Positions 18,401-27,319 are shown, counted from the stretch's first letter. The stretch is DNA of 32,456 nucleotides from Gammaproteobacteria bacterium (GCA_016765075.1 JAESQP010000010.1:1-32456), one strand, 5' to 3'. The notes: a model not told the origin generated them from the sequence alone. Numbers and translations are program-made.

Positions 18401-19801
18401 CTAGGATGACCTTGAATCATTATCGGCCGTTAAATCACTCAGCTCAGCGGGTTTACACATCAGCAACCAAATACTGCCCACGATGCCGGCGGTCAGCGAT
18501 GCGATAAGCACACCGGTTTTTGCCATCAATAAGGCTTCGTCCTGACCAACAAAAGCCAGTTCGGCGATAAAAATCGCCATGGTAAAGCCGATGCCCGCTA
18601 ATAATGCAACACCAGCAATATGGCGTAGCGCAACACCTTTGGGTAATTGAACAATACCAAGTTTTAAGGCAATAAAGACGAAGCCAAAAATACCAATAAG
18701 TTTACCGCCAACCAAACTAACAATAATAGCCAGTGTGATGGGGTGGGCAATAATTTGATCCAGGGTGGAAAAATCAATGGGAATACCCGCATTAACCAAT
18801 GCAAAAAGGGGAATAATGAAAAAACCAACGGGGATATGAAAGCTATGCTCTAAACGCTGCAAGGGTGTCCCTGCCATATGAATGCTGTTGCCCATGGTTT
18901 GCAAAACTGATCGTTGTTTTTCATTTCGCATAATGCCAACGCCTTTGCGATAGGCGCTACTAAACCTATCAACCAAATCACGCATATGATCAGCAAACAA
19001 GCTTGGATCGTATTTCGACACAGCAGGGATGGTTAGTGCCACCAAAACACCCGCCAATGTCGCATGAACACCCGATTTCAACATGGCGAACCACAGCACA
19101 ACACCGATTAAAAAATAGGGCAGTGGATGTCGTAAGCCAAACAAGTTGAACGCAACCAGTATGGCGAAAGAGATACCAACCAGAATCAACGCGGAAACCG
19201 ATATGGTCTCAGTGTAAAACAAGGCAATGACAAGCACTGCAACCAGATCATCAACAATGGCCAGCGCGACCAGAAACATCATTAACGCCGCTGGCACTCG
19301 CTTACCCAACAAAGCCAAAACACCAATGGCAAAGGCGATATCGGTCGCCATAGGAATGGCCCAACCCGCTGCTCCTTCGCCTTCTGGCACCATCGTGACA
19401 TACAAAAATGCTGGCACAACCACGCCACCGATTGCCGCCGTTATTGGCAATATGGCATTGCGTACTGAAGATAATTCACCGACCAGGATTTCGCGTTTTA
19501 TTTCCAGCCCAATAAGAAAAAAGAACAAGGCCATGAGGCCGTCGTTAATCCAGTGATGCAGGGTTTTTTCCAGTACGAAATCACCAATACCAATACTCAA
19601 TGGTGTCGCTACAAAATGATGGTAGCCCTGCGCATAAGTCGAATTTGCCAGCACCAATGCAATGATGGTGACCACCATCAAGACAATACCACTGCTCGTT
19701 TGGTTGTGAATAAACTCTTCAAACGGTGTGCTGAGTTTATTGAAAGCACGCTCCCATGGTGCAATATAGCTTGCCTTAGTATTGAATTTTTCTGCTGCCA
19801 T
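18401..19801 (-). CDS. nhaA: Na+/H+ antiporter NhaA
   Basis: The 466-residue membrane protein has core motifs FFFLIGLEIKREILVGELSSVRNAILPI, the assembly-linked ATDIAFAIGVLALLGKRVP (D154), and the paired ion-site aspartates D184/D185 in LAIVDDLVAVLVIALFYT. The later PLQRLEHSFHIPVGFFIIPLFALVNAGIP is also typical. It is about 80 residues longer than E. coli NhaA because of an N-terminal soluble stretch, a long loop near RSVLQTMGNSIHMAGT and a C-terminal tail. It exports Na+ or Li+ in exchange for protons, consistent with a marine or saline habitat. Confidence 0.96.
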   Translation of the reverse strand: MAAEKFNTKASYIAPWERAFNKLSTPFEEFIHNQTSSGIVLMVVTIIALVLANSTYAQGYHHFVATPLSIGIGDFVLEKTLHHWINDGLMALFFFLIGLEIKREILVGELSSVRNAILPITAAIGGVVVPAFLYVTMVPEGEGAAGWAIPMATDIAFAIGVLALLGKRVPAALMMFLVALAIVDDLVAVLVIALFYTETISVSALILVGISFAILVAFNLFGLRHPLPYFLIGVVLWFAMLKSGVHATLAGVLVALTIPAVSKYDPSLFADHMRDLVDRFSSAYRKGVGIMRNEKQRSVLQTMGNSIHMAGTPLQRLEHSFHIPVGFFIIPLFALVNAGIPIDFSTLDQIIAHPITLAIIVSLVGGKLIGIFGFVFIALKLGIVQLPKGVALRHIAGVALLAGIGFTMAIFIAELAFVGQDEALLMAKTGVLIASLTAGIVGSIWLLMCKPAELSDLTADNDSRSS

Positions 19802-19944
19802 GCTTCTCTCTACTTGCCTTTTTGTTTATGTTTACCCAAGGTAATCGAACATTATAACGAACAGAAGGCAATCAGAACAGATAAGATGTCTTCGTGTTAC
19901 AACAGATAAACTCTAACGATTGCGGGTTAAGGCTAACTCAACGC

Positions 19945-21669
19945 TTATCGATGACTTCGTAACAAGCTAATATTGCTGGCTTGGCGCGGCAAATCAGCCA
20001 ACACAACACCTTGTGAATAGTAACTGCCCTGGGCAAGCTGGCAACCTAAGCTTCTAATGTAAGTGTCTTGTTCGGCAGTTTCCACGCCTAATGCAACACA
20101 ATCGAACTCCAGGTCAGAGATCAAACCGATAATAGCCTTAAGTATACGGCTATCAGATTTATTACTATTTATATCGCAGAGGTAACTGCGGTCGATTTTA
20201 ACGGCATCAATGGCAAAATCAACGGCTTTTAGATAGGAAAAAGAGGCATGGCTTGCGCCAAAGTGGTCGATAATACACTTGATTCCATGTTTATTAAGTT
20301 TTCTGATTGCCGATACCACTGCTTTTTTATCGCGCGCAATTTCCAACTCGGCAATTTCGACGTAACATTCGCGACCAAAGTTATTCCATAACGTGTTGAT
20401 CTCAGCCAGCGCTTCAACAAAACCATTGTGGCGCAATTGCCCCACATTACAGTTCACAGTCAAACGTTTAACACCAGACTGTACTAAGCGCTCCATGTCG
20501 GCACCAAGCTTTTCAAGCATATAGTGACCTAAACGAACAACTAAACGGCCATCTTCTGCGGCTTGAAAAATTTCGCCATGCGCCATATCACCACCTTCGC
20601 AACAGCGCGGCCAATGCAGCAGTACTTCAATGGCATACAAAGAGTCGTCTTCAAGCTGTATTATCGATTGGTAGTGCAAATCCAATTCCTGCTTATCAAT
20701 TGCATCACGCAGATCATTTTCTAATTGGCGTCGACGCTGGCGCCCGTCTGTCATTGATTCACGAAAATAGCGAATACGATTACCACCCTGTTCTTTCGCC
20801 TCAAACATAGCAAGATCAGCAAAGTGCATTAAATTATGCCGTGTGGTCGCATCCTTTGGATACGAAGCAACTCCAATACTGGCAGTGACTGAAGATGTCA
20901 GACTTTGATATATGACTGGCTCTGATATTACGCGTTTAATATTTTGTAAAACTTGATCGAGATTCATGACATCGTCACAGCGTGGCAATAACACAGCGAA
21001 CTCATCACCGCCAATACGGGCCAGGGTGTCGGATTCACGTACTTGATTATGAATGCGACGCGCCACCGTTGATAAAACAAAGTCGCCAACATCATGGCCT
21101 AAGCCATCATTTACTGGCTTAAAACCATCCAGGTCAATATACACTAAGGCCAATGAATCACCGTGACGGTCAGCATGTGATAACGCATGATTGAGCCGAT
21201 CAAGAAACAGTAGGCGGTTTGGGATATCGCAAACCACATCATGTGTTGCCATACGCTCATGTTCGGCACAAGCCCGGCGCAGCTGCTTCTTAATACGATG
21301 ACGCTCAATAGAAAAGCTTATGGTTTTATACAGCAACTCAATGTCATTGAAGTAATCTTTGACAAAACAATCTTCAATACCTGCGCTAATCGCCATTTGA
21401 CCAATACGTTGGTCACTAATATTGGTTAACATGATAATAGGGATAATCTCTGCATAGCGGCCTAGTCTAGATACAGTGCTTATCGAGCTGCTGTCAGGAA
21501 GATTGAGATCAGAAATAACCAAATCAAAGCGTTCACTATCAATCATTTCAATCGCCTCATCAAGACGACATGCCCGAGTAATAGTAAACTGCTCGTAGTC
21601 ATGACAACGTAATGCGTTGACTATCATCGCATAATCATTGTCATCCTTATCGACTAGCAATAGATTCAA
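19945..21669 (-). CDS. Receiver-GGDEF-EAL c-di-GMP signalling protein with degenerate EAL
   Basis: The 574-residue protein has three domains. The receiver (1-120) has phospho-acceptor D54 and K104. The diguanylate cyclase domain (about 145-305) has an intact RIGGDEFAVLLPR (GGDEF 220-224) and the inhibitory RESD (211-214) five residues upstream, so it looks active. In the EAL domain (about 315-565) the signature EAL is EVL (348-350) and the metal-binding DDFG is DHFG (468-471), so hydrolysis may be lost. The start is TTG; a stop lies four codons upstream and the next ATG would cut into the receiver. There is no nearby kinase. Confidence 0.92.
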   Translation of the reverse strand: MNLLLVDKDDNDYAMIVNALRCHDYEQFTITRACRLDEAIEMIDSERFDLVISDLNLPDSSSISTVSRLGRYAEIIPIIMLTNISDQRIGQMAISAGIEDCFVKDYFNDIELLYKTISFSIERHRIKKQLRRACAEHERMATHDVVCDIPNRLLFLDRLNHALSHADRHGDSLALVYIDLDGFKPVNDGLGHDVGDFVLSTVARRIHNQVRESDTLARIGGDEFAVLLPRCDDVMNLDQVLQNIKRVISEPVIYQSLTSSVTASIGVASYPKDATTRHNLMHFADLAMFEAKEQGGNRIRYFRESMTDGRQRRRQLENDLRDAIDKQELDLHYQSIIQLEDDSLYAIEVLLHWPRCCEGGDMAHGEIFQAAEDGRLVVRLGHYMLEKLGADMERLVQSGVKRLTVNCNVGQLRHNGFVEALAEINTLWNNFGRECYVEIAELEIARDKKAVVSAIRKLNKHGIKCIIDHFGASHASFSYLKAVDFAIDAVKIDRSYLCDINSNKSDSRILKAIIGLISDLEFDCVALGVETAEQDTYIRSLGCQLAQGSYYSQGVVLADLPRQASNISLLRSHR

Positions 21670-22167
21670 TATTTTGTCTTATTGATTAATGTATGGTTTA
21701 GCATAGTGTTGGCATTGACAAGAATTCCGTTTTTGTTGTCTTTTTCGTTTTTGATCCCAATAGCACATTAACTCAGCAACGTGTTTTTATAGGTTCAAAT
21801 ATCGGCGTAAAACGCAATATGTTTAATGAGATTAGCTTACATCTATTAAGCGAATGCCAATAAGGTGATGTGCCTCATAAGCAGAGAGTATTAAGCAGTA
21901 ATAATCCACACGGAAAAAAGGAAATACAGCGACTACATAAGGAATTTTGGCGATTTACCCACAGCATTGCTCATGGCTTTATGACGTCAATACGTCACGC
22001 TATGTAATGTTCCATTGCTGCTTGACTGCGCCTGTTTAGCCCATACTTCTCGGCAGAAGCGAGGTGGTTTCACCCTAAGACTCAACCCCCTAAGGGGGTA
22101 TTTTCCTCACTACCCCTCGTGGAGTAAACATCAAGTAATGGCTCATCATTTTAGTGAGCCATACGGG
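21670..22167. other. Gene-free gap with hairpins
   Basis: I see no convincing gene in these 498 bases. They hold a C5/G5 hairpin with a TAA loop at 22086-22098 followed by TATTTT on the plus strand, and a perfect 8-bp hairpin after the TrpD2-like gene. The GGDEF gene promoter should lie near the left side. Confidence 0.6.
22138..22162 (-). terminator. Hairpin just after the TrpD2-like gene
   Basis: ATGGCTCA and TGAGCCAT form a perfect 8-bp stem with a 9-nt loop, 5 bp past the stop codon of the TrpD2-like gene. No T tract follows, so it may be a 3'-end stabilising structure rather than a Rho-independent terminator. Confidence 0.4.
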
Positions 22168-23283
22168 CTAAGCCTGTTGCAGTGCCTTAAAATGGTTGGC
22201 AGCAATCCCGTTATCGATAGCCTGCGCCACTTGTTCTGCTGCTTCCATGTGACTAGCCGCCCGACCACAATGCCACAAGATTAGTGCAGCGCCATAAACA
22301 AGTGCGTCACGCGCCATGCTCGGCTCGCCTGATAAAACGGCCAAACCTGACTCAAGCACTGTTTGCGCCAACGCTTTGCGCTGCCTTGTATTGAGAGAGA
22401 CCCCATCAATACCTGCAAACTCTGCAGGCAAAGCAACAGCTCGCTGTGACTGTTCAATACTAAAATTTGCCGGCTCAAGCACTAAGTCCGTGATGGACTC
22501 ATCGACTAAGCGATGTACCTTGGCATTCTGACGTAGTGATGGCACTACTCCTCCTTCCACGCCTCGAATCACCAATGCCGAGCTATAACCCACCGTTCGC
22601 GCCAACTCGAGATAAATCGGTGGATAGGCCTTATGCACATAACCGGTAACCAAATGTGTTTGTTTGCGCCCGGTCAGCGCACCGGCAAACCCCTCAACAG
22701 TAGTCAAAATACTGCGCTTTACTATTTTATGCCGCAGGTCTGACAAATCACTTAACTGTGGGCAAAATTGAGATTGCGACACATAAGCCCAAGCGATATC
22801 GGGTGAGGCCAAATTCATTGCAGCCTCATCGACAGGCAATGCAACATTAATTCCTGCTGCTGCCATCACCTCTTCATGTGTCACACCATATTTAGGCCCA
22901 ACACGCTCAATACCATGGCTATAGCAAGGCAGACCGCAGGCAGCCAGAACACAGGGGATAAAGGGTGACATGGGCAAACAACGAATATATCCGTTATACG
23001 GGTCAAATAGATCGACTACCTCATCGACCGCAGCAACACAATGGCGAGTGGCTTGACGAATCGCCCGTAACACACCGATATTCTCATCATCGGTTTCACG
23101 TTTCATACGTAAAGCGATAAAAAAGATAGCTGCGTGAATCGGGTCGGCTTGCTGCCTCAACACCTGCTGCATTGCCTGCTCGGCTTGCTCTGCTGACAAA
23201 TCCTTGCTCAATGCAGGGCCTGTTGCAATACGCTGAATCACTTCTCGCATTAAAGTATCATTTGTTTTTTTAAGACTGACCAT
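22168..23283 (-). CDS. TrpD2-like (anthranilate phosphoribosyltransferase family) protein
   Basis: The 371-residue protein has the TrpD fold order: an N-terminal helical domain (MREVIQRIATGPALSKDLSAEQAEQAMQQVL...DPIHAAIFFIALRMKRET), then the alpha/beta core. The PRPP-site motif GTGGD is replaced by DPYNGY, and KHGNR is replaced by SHGIERVGPKYGVT, as in TrpD2-type paralogues not devoted to tryptophan synthesis. GVEGGVVPSL matches the family's G-EGGxxP-type segment. Its substrate is unknown. ATG 23283 has a TAGGAT site 7 nt upstream and is preferred to the adjacent TTG. No trp genes are nearby. Confidence 0.75.
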   Translation of the reverse strand: MVSLKKTNDTLMREVIQRIATGPALSKDLSAEQAEQAMQQVLRQQADPIHAAIFFIALRMKRETDDENIGVLRAIRQATRHCVAAVDEVVDLFDPYNGYIRCLPMSPFIPCVLAACGLPCYSHGIERVGPKYGVTHEEVMAAAGINVALPVDEAAMNLASPDIAWAYVSQSQFCPQLSDLSDLRHKIVKRSILTTVEGFAGALTGRKQTHLVTGYVHKAYPPIYLELARTVGYSSALVIRGVEGGVVPSLRQNAKVHRLVDESITDLVLEPANFSIEQSQRAVALPAEFAGIDGVSLNTRQRKALAQTVLESGLAVLSGEPSMARDALVYGAALILWHCGRAASHMEAAEQVAQAIDNGIAANHFKALQQA

Positions 23284-23428
23284 CAAATATCCTAATTATT
23301 TTATGCGGCAGATAAACCAAAAATCCCTGCAATAAGTATATGCCACTGCACATAATATAGCCGTCCGCGCATTAAAATCGCCTATGGTTTAACATTATTG
23401 ATCAAGGCTTACTGATAGAGTCAACATT

Positions 23429-24052
23429 ATGACATTAAATCTACTTGCTGCAATTCTTCTCGCTATTAGCCTTCTTTTATTGGTTATTACGATTCATTGC
23501 TGTCGCCGCAAGCAATGGTTACGAGGTAGCTTCAACGCATCGCTCACACTTAGTTTGATTATGCTATCAATTGCATTACTACTGCTCGCGAGCAATCTAT
23601 ACGGTTACCAACGACTGACCTATGAACAACATTTAGCCGATATCCACATCAAAAATATAAGTGAACAACACTATCAACTCACTCTTGACCTGCCACAGCA
23701 AGAACCAAAGCAGTTCAAAATATTAGGCGATGACTGGCAGGTTGATGCGCGAGTATTAAAATGGCATCCCTATGCCAACTTGTTGGGGCTAGACTTACAA
23801 TACCAATTAGAACGCCTTAGCGGCCGATTCACCGATATTGCGCAAGAAAAGTCTGAACAACGTAGTATTTATACGCTTAGCGCCAATAATCGCGTCGATA
23901 TATGGCAACTCGCGCGACATTACCCGGCTTGGCTACCATTTATCGATGCAGTATATGGCAGTGCCGCCTATGTACCGCTTAGCGATGGCGCACATTATCA
24001 ACTGTTTGCAACACAAAGCGGCTTAGTGATTCGTGCAGCCAATGAAGGCTAA
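23429..24052 (+). CDS. Uncharacterised membrane-anchored protein
   Basis: The 207-residue protein has two N-terminal membrane helices (NLLAAILLAISLLLLVITIH and LTLSLIMLSIALLLLASNLYGY), then a soluble domain of about 150 residues with QHYQLTLDLPQQEPKQFKILGDDWQVDARVLKWHPYANLLGLD and YRLERLSGR-like content. I recall similar gammaproteobacterial proteins listed as 'cation/multidrug efflux pump', but nothing here supports transport. It is followed 200 bp later by a small membrane protein in the same direction. Confidence 0.7.
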   Translation: MTLNLLAAILLAISLLLLVITIHCCRRKQWLRGSFNASLTLSLIMLSIALLLLASNLYGYQRLTYEQHLADIHIKNISEQHYQLTLDLPQQEPKQFKILGDDWQVDARVLKWHPYANLLGLDLQYQLERLSGRFTDIAQEKSEQRSIYTLSANNRVDIWQLARHYPAWLPFIDAVYGSAAYVPLSDGAHYQLFATQSGLVIRAANEG

Positions 24053-24253
24053 CATGGCCTTGGGTGTATAGAGGCACACCGATGCTGCGAAGCACAGGAA
24101 GGTGCGAGGGCAGCTATTGTGTAAGGACACGCCGGTACCACAAACACAAAGAAGCGAACGTGTGGCCATAACAAACTGGCGCTAAGGCGTCATCATTTGC
24201 TACAGTCGCCACACACTCACTATTACGCACCACCAAGCGAGAACATAAAAGCG

Positions 24254-24490
24254 ATGAAATGGCTCGATAAAATTCCCTTACCCATTCTAGCAATTGTGAC
24301 ACTGCCTTTGGCGCTGGCACCGTTTAAACCGCCCCATGTCTATGAAAAGCTGCAAATGCTATTTACTGGCAACCTAAGTGGCTTAACCGATATTTTTGAT
24401 CTATTGCTTCATGGCATACCGGCCATCATCTTTCTACTCAAACTTGTGCGAGTACTGAGGAAAAAATCAGCCCAAGCAAGCAACAATTAG
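24254..24490 (+). CDS. Small membrane protein, RND-transporter-like annotation family
   Basis: The 78-residue protein reads MKWLDKIPLPILAIVTLPLALAPFKPPHVYEKLQMLFTGNLSG, then LLLHGIPAIIFLLKLVRVLRKK. The two hydrophobic stretches flanking a conserved PHxxEKLxML segment recur in small gammaproteobacterial proteins often misnamed RND transporter. Function is unknown. The ATG at 24254 is chosen because homologues start MKWLDxIPLP; an upstream in-frame start at 24197 adds an unlike tail. Confidence 0.7.
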   Translation: MKWLDKIPLPILAIVTLPLALAPFKPPHVYEKLQMLFTGNLSGLTDIFDLLLHGIPAIIFLLKLVRVLRKKSAQASNN

Positions 24491-24527
24491 CAAGCTGGCT
24501 AAGCAAACTCTGAACACAAGAATGCCG

Positions 24528-25091
24528 TTAAGGGCGGTATTCCACCGTTTCGCTCTGTATCACAACACCGTCTTCATCGACGACGGAAACGCTCCACTGT
24601 CCGACCCAACGTGGCAATAGACTTTTCTTTGACCAGACACGCCAACGCGACCCACCAACTTGAAACTCAACATCAGCCATCACCTCGCCTTGATATATCC
24701 AGCGATGACGAACCATGGTGCCTTCAAGACCACTTAACTCAGTAAAATAGTAAACGCTGCCTGTGCTGACAACGCTGACCTCATCAACCGGCTCACGGTC
24801 TATCACAGCCAGTGCAAAGGCAGAACGGATGACATTATCTGATTGTGTTGTTGGCGAGCTAACTGAGTGGCGATCAATCACACCTGAATTTGTCGCATTG
24901 TCATCTGCGGGCGAAATAAGTGGTGTTTCTTCGGCCAAGATATCCGTTTCCTCAGACATCAGCTTCTCGATGAACTCTGCCTCTTCAAGAAGCTGCTCAT
25001 CATGCAGTGCGTCATGATCCACTGCATTCACTACCAAAGGTAACATCAGCAATAAGGGCGCTAACCGAAAATATAAGATTGTGTTGGCCAT
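24528..25091 (-). CDS. DUF2914 domain exported protein
   Basis: From ATG 25091 this is a 187-residue protein with a signal peptide (ILYFRLAPLLLMLPLVVNA), an acidic linker rich in Glu, Asp and Ser (to about residue 85), and a C-terminal DUF2914 domain: AFALAVIDREPVDEV, VYYFTELSGLEG, VRHRWIYQGEVMADVEFQVGGSRWRVWSKKSLLP, GQWSVSVVDEDG. The domain is beta-rich and found in exported proteins of unknown function. An ATG at 25106 is in frame, but GGAG sits 9 nt before 25091. It converges with the small membrane protein gene. Confidence 0.85.
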   Translation of the reverse strand: MANTILYFRLAPLLLMLPLVVNAVDHDALHDEQLLEEAEFIEKLMSEETDILAEETPLISPADDNATNSGVIDRHSVSSPTTQSDNVIRSAFALAVIDREPVDEVSVVSTGSVYYFTELSGLEGTMVRHRWIYQGEVMADVEFQVGGSRWRVWSKKSLLPRWVGQWSVSVVDEDGVVIQSETVEYRP

Positions 25092-25379
25092 TGCAGTCAT
25101 CTCCATACTGGCGAATTCAAAATCAATGGCAACATTGTAGGTGGTTTATTGAAGTGATGGTAGCAAAGATCACAAATTATTCGAGCCATATCACACTATC
25201 GACGTTGGTCTTGCTTTAACCAGGAAAATCAAGGCTTTACGCCATCACTTTGCAATTTTTAACGCCAGCCCCACTATCGCTACTTGCATTGCGCAAGTCA
25301 AAGCTATCATAGGAGAGTATACAAAAACGCCCACAATACCTTCAAGATAGAGCAGGCGTTGTAACTTCATTCAAAATGA

Positions 25380-25832
25380 TTAAGCAAGCATTTCCTTGAC
25401 GCGACTCTGGCGGAAATGAATCGCCATTTCACGTGCCTCAGCATCACCGTATTTGTGCGCGGAAAATGTTTTCTTCTGTTGGTGATAAGGTTTAGGGCAC
25501 CAGCTCACTACATAATGCTTGTATTCATACTCACCTTTGCAAATCCATTGCGTGGTCACACCGACAACACCCGTGGTGTTGTTTTTATGAGTGAAGCGGA
25601 TTGTGCGTCGGTTACTTGGGTTAATACCTTTCTTTTTAAAGATTGTGTTACGCCATTCCTCAGCAATCTTTAGCGCCTTACGGCCGCTACCATGAACACC
25701 ATCCGCAAAAAAACGGGTTTGCGGGCTATGTTCAAAGGGCACTCTTACCTGATATCCATGTGTGCTTTTATGGTCAATACACACAATTGCAGGCTTACTC
25801 TTTGGATTACGCTTTCTTTTCTTAACTGCCAT
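25380..25832 (-). CDS. AP2-like DNA-binding protein with two related domains
   Basis: The 150-residue, strongly basic protein starts with MAVKKRKRNPKSK. Two stretches share the AP2-like layout of three strands and a helix. The first (about 20-65) is THGYQVRV...FFADGVHGSGRKALKIAEEWRN. The second (about 85-145) is TGVVGVTT...HYVVSW...KTFSAHKYGDAEAREMAIHFRQ. AP2 domains in bacteria are usually in homing endonucleases or integrases; no nuclease domain is seen here, so it may be a stand-alone DNA-binding protein. The N-terminal domain is the more diverged. It stands alone, with long gaps on both sides. Confidence 0.7.
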   Translation of the reverse strand: MAVKKRKRNPKSKPAIVCIDHKSTHGYQVRVPFEHSPQTRFFADGVHGSGRKALKIAEEWRNTIFKKKGINPSNRRTIRFTHKNNTTGVVGVTTQWICKGEYEYKHYVVSWCPKPYHQQKKTFSAHKYGDAEAREMAIHFRQSRVKEMLA

Positions 25833-26219
25833 GAGACTATTTTTACCTACGTTATATAAAATATTTTAGTGTGAAAATTCGATATTTAGGCAACTTCGCC
25901 AATACCAAGCTCATCGCCCTGTGTTATCGCAAGGCCACTGGAACTCCACTCGAGTCAGGTTGAATGTACACGCATGAAATTGTGACTTCCTAACAATATT
26001 CTAACAAATATAAGAATCATAGGCCAGTAAAGAGCGATTCTATGTGTACTTACGGGCTCTGTCTTACAGGCGAGCCCAGGATCACCAACAGTAGGCGCTT
26101 TAGGCGAGGCATCATTACCAAGGCATGCTGGTTGCACGTCGAGGAATGATAACGCTGAGCCTGGGCTCGTCTGTAAGTTTCACAGAGATTGTAAGTACAC
26201 ATAGAACCGCCCTTGAGTC
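25833..26219. other. Gap dominated by a nested palindrome
   Basis: No gene is seen. The left 200 bp is featureless A+T-rich sequence that should contain the AP2-like gene promoter. The right part is element C. Confidence 0.6.
26034..26210. repeat. Element C: nested inverted repeat
   Basis: The outer arms match at 19 of 20 positions (26034-26053 with 26191-26210). CTCTGT pairs with ACAGAG inside them, and a second 18-bp pair with one mismatch lies at 26063-26080 with 26160-26177. The remaining 79-nt centre contains AACAGTAGGCGCTTTAGGCGAGGC (here split as AACAGTAGGC and GCTTTAGGCGAGGC), also found in degenerate form in element D. The right arm ends 9 bp before the stop of the next minus-strand gene. 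It lacks the CCTTCGG linker and two-arm layout of elements A and B. Confidence 0.8.
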
Positions 26220-26504
26220 TTATTCGTCAATCCATTGCTCCAAAGCAGTGATGATCTTGCGCGCCTGGTCAGCACTGGAAATATTAAATTTAGATTTTTG
26301 TTGGTATTCACCATTACGCTTCTGGTAACGCCTAATAGTATATTTATCCGGACCGTACTCATCCGTTTTACGATTCAAATCCTGATAACGATAAATCAGC
26401 GTCGCCCAAGCACCCTTGGTCAAAACAATCTTATCGAGCTCTTTAACCGTTATAACACCATCATCTGTATATTCCACCGACAACCCATCAACTGTTTCAG
26501 CCAT
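26220..26504 (-). CDS. Conserved small protein of unknown function
   Basis: The 94-residue acidic/polar protein contains EYTDDGVITVKELDKIVLTKGAWATLIYRYQDLNRKTDEYGPDKYTIRRYQKRNGEYQQKSKFNISSADQARKIITALEQW. A strand-rich first part is followed by a C-terminal helix, faintly like PC4-type proteins, but I cannot assign a family. A clear AGGGG ribosome-binding site lies 7 nt before the ATG, which supports a real gene. Confidence 0.75.
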   Translation of the reverse strand: MAETVDGLSVEYTDDGVITVKELDKIVLTKGAWATLIYRYQDLNRKTDEYGPDKYTIRRYQKRNGEYQQKSKFNISSADQARKIITALEQWIDE

Positions 26505-26681
26505 ATATTTCCCCTAGAAAAAGTCTAAAAAACCATTGAAAAGCGCTGGTTATACCCCACATACGTCATTAAGCCAAGACCTATCTGGATATTGCAGTTT
26601 GCAATACGCCAGAACACCCGACCACCGTATATACTTATTCGAAACCAAACAGAGAAAACCTTGTGTCGAGAAAAACATAAA

Positions 26682-27113
26682 ATGAGCCGTACACGCTATA
26701 ACACCTCGCACGAGGCAGAAGAGGCATTTTACCGGGCTTTTGAGCAGGCAAATTTCGATTTAATGGCCTCAGTTTGGCGCGATGCCGATCATATCGAGTG
26801 TATCCACCCGCTGTCCGATCGACTAAGTGGCACTAAAGCCGTACACGAAAGCTGGCGCTCAATGTTTCAACAGCCGCCAGGGATCGCCATCAAAATCGGG
26901 GCACAACGCCACAACATCGGCACAACGCTTGCCGTTCATAGTGTTGACGAGCATATTACTTTGATCGAAGGTGACCGTATGACGCAATCTGTCATTCACA
27001 CCACCAATGTCTATCAATATGTCGATTCCAGCTGGCAGATGATTTTGCACCACGCATCACCCTCACGACAGCCTCAGAAAATACAAAACATCAGCAGCGA
27101 AGCCATCCATTAG
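26682..27113 (+). CDS. SnoaL/NTF2-like (ketosteroid-isomerase-fold) protein
   Basis: The 143-residue protein from ATG 26682 has the NTF2-like pattern: helix HEAEEAFYRAFEQANFDLMASVWRDADHIECIHPL, then DRLSGTKAVHESWRSMFQQPPGIAIKIGAQRHNIGTTLAVHSVDEHI, and strands ending NVYQYVDSSWQMILHHASPS. Such small proteins are enzymes or binding modules with varied ligands, and the substrate is unknown. An upstream TTG at 26592 would add 30 unlikely residues. Confidence 0.8.
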   Translation: MSRTRYNTSHEAEEAFYRAFEQANFDLMASVWRDADHIECIHPLSDRLSGTKAVHESWRSMFQQPPGIAIKIGAQRHNIGTTLAVHSVDEHITLIEGDRMTQSVIHTTNVYQYVDSSWQMILHHASPSRQPQKIQNISSEAIH

Positions 27114-27118
27114 CTAGC

Positions 27119-27290
27119 GCTCTATTCATGTAATAATTACGGGTTCAGCGTTGCCACCCCATCGGGTCGGGCACTAACAGTAGGCCGCTTTAGGCGGGGC
27201 GCGAGGAGAAAATTTAGTGGCTCTAAATAAACAACGAGCTAGGCACCCTTGGGGTACAACCCGAAGCGACGGCGATGATCGCTGCTATGT
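27119..27290. repeat. Element D: degenerate mosaic relative of elements A, B and C
   Basis: 27119-27155 matches the left end of element A (4514-4550) in 32 of 37 bases. 27176-27200 is close to the element C core at 26087-26110. About 27196-27238 resembles the reverse complement of 28954-28996 in element B, and CCCTTGGGGTACAA (27246-27259) is an exact reverse-complement match to 28997-29010. An ACCCGAAG follows. No full outer inverted repeat is left. It sits directly after the SnoaL-like gene and upstream of the vWA gene. Confidence 0.55.
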
Positions 27291-27319
27291 TTATCGTATT
27301 AACAGACCCTGGTCTCATC

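Noticed and set aside
21950-22130. Structured RNA or riboswitch in the gap before the TrpD2-like gene end
   Set aside because: It lies downstream, not upstream, of the minus-strand gene, and apart from a C5/G5 hairpin I see no recognised RNA class.
24053-24253. A possible further nested inverted repeat (CATGGCC ... GGCCATA) between two small membrane-protein genes
   Set aside because: Only about 6-7 bp of pairing at the ends and no shared motif with elements A to D; within what chance allows.
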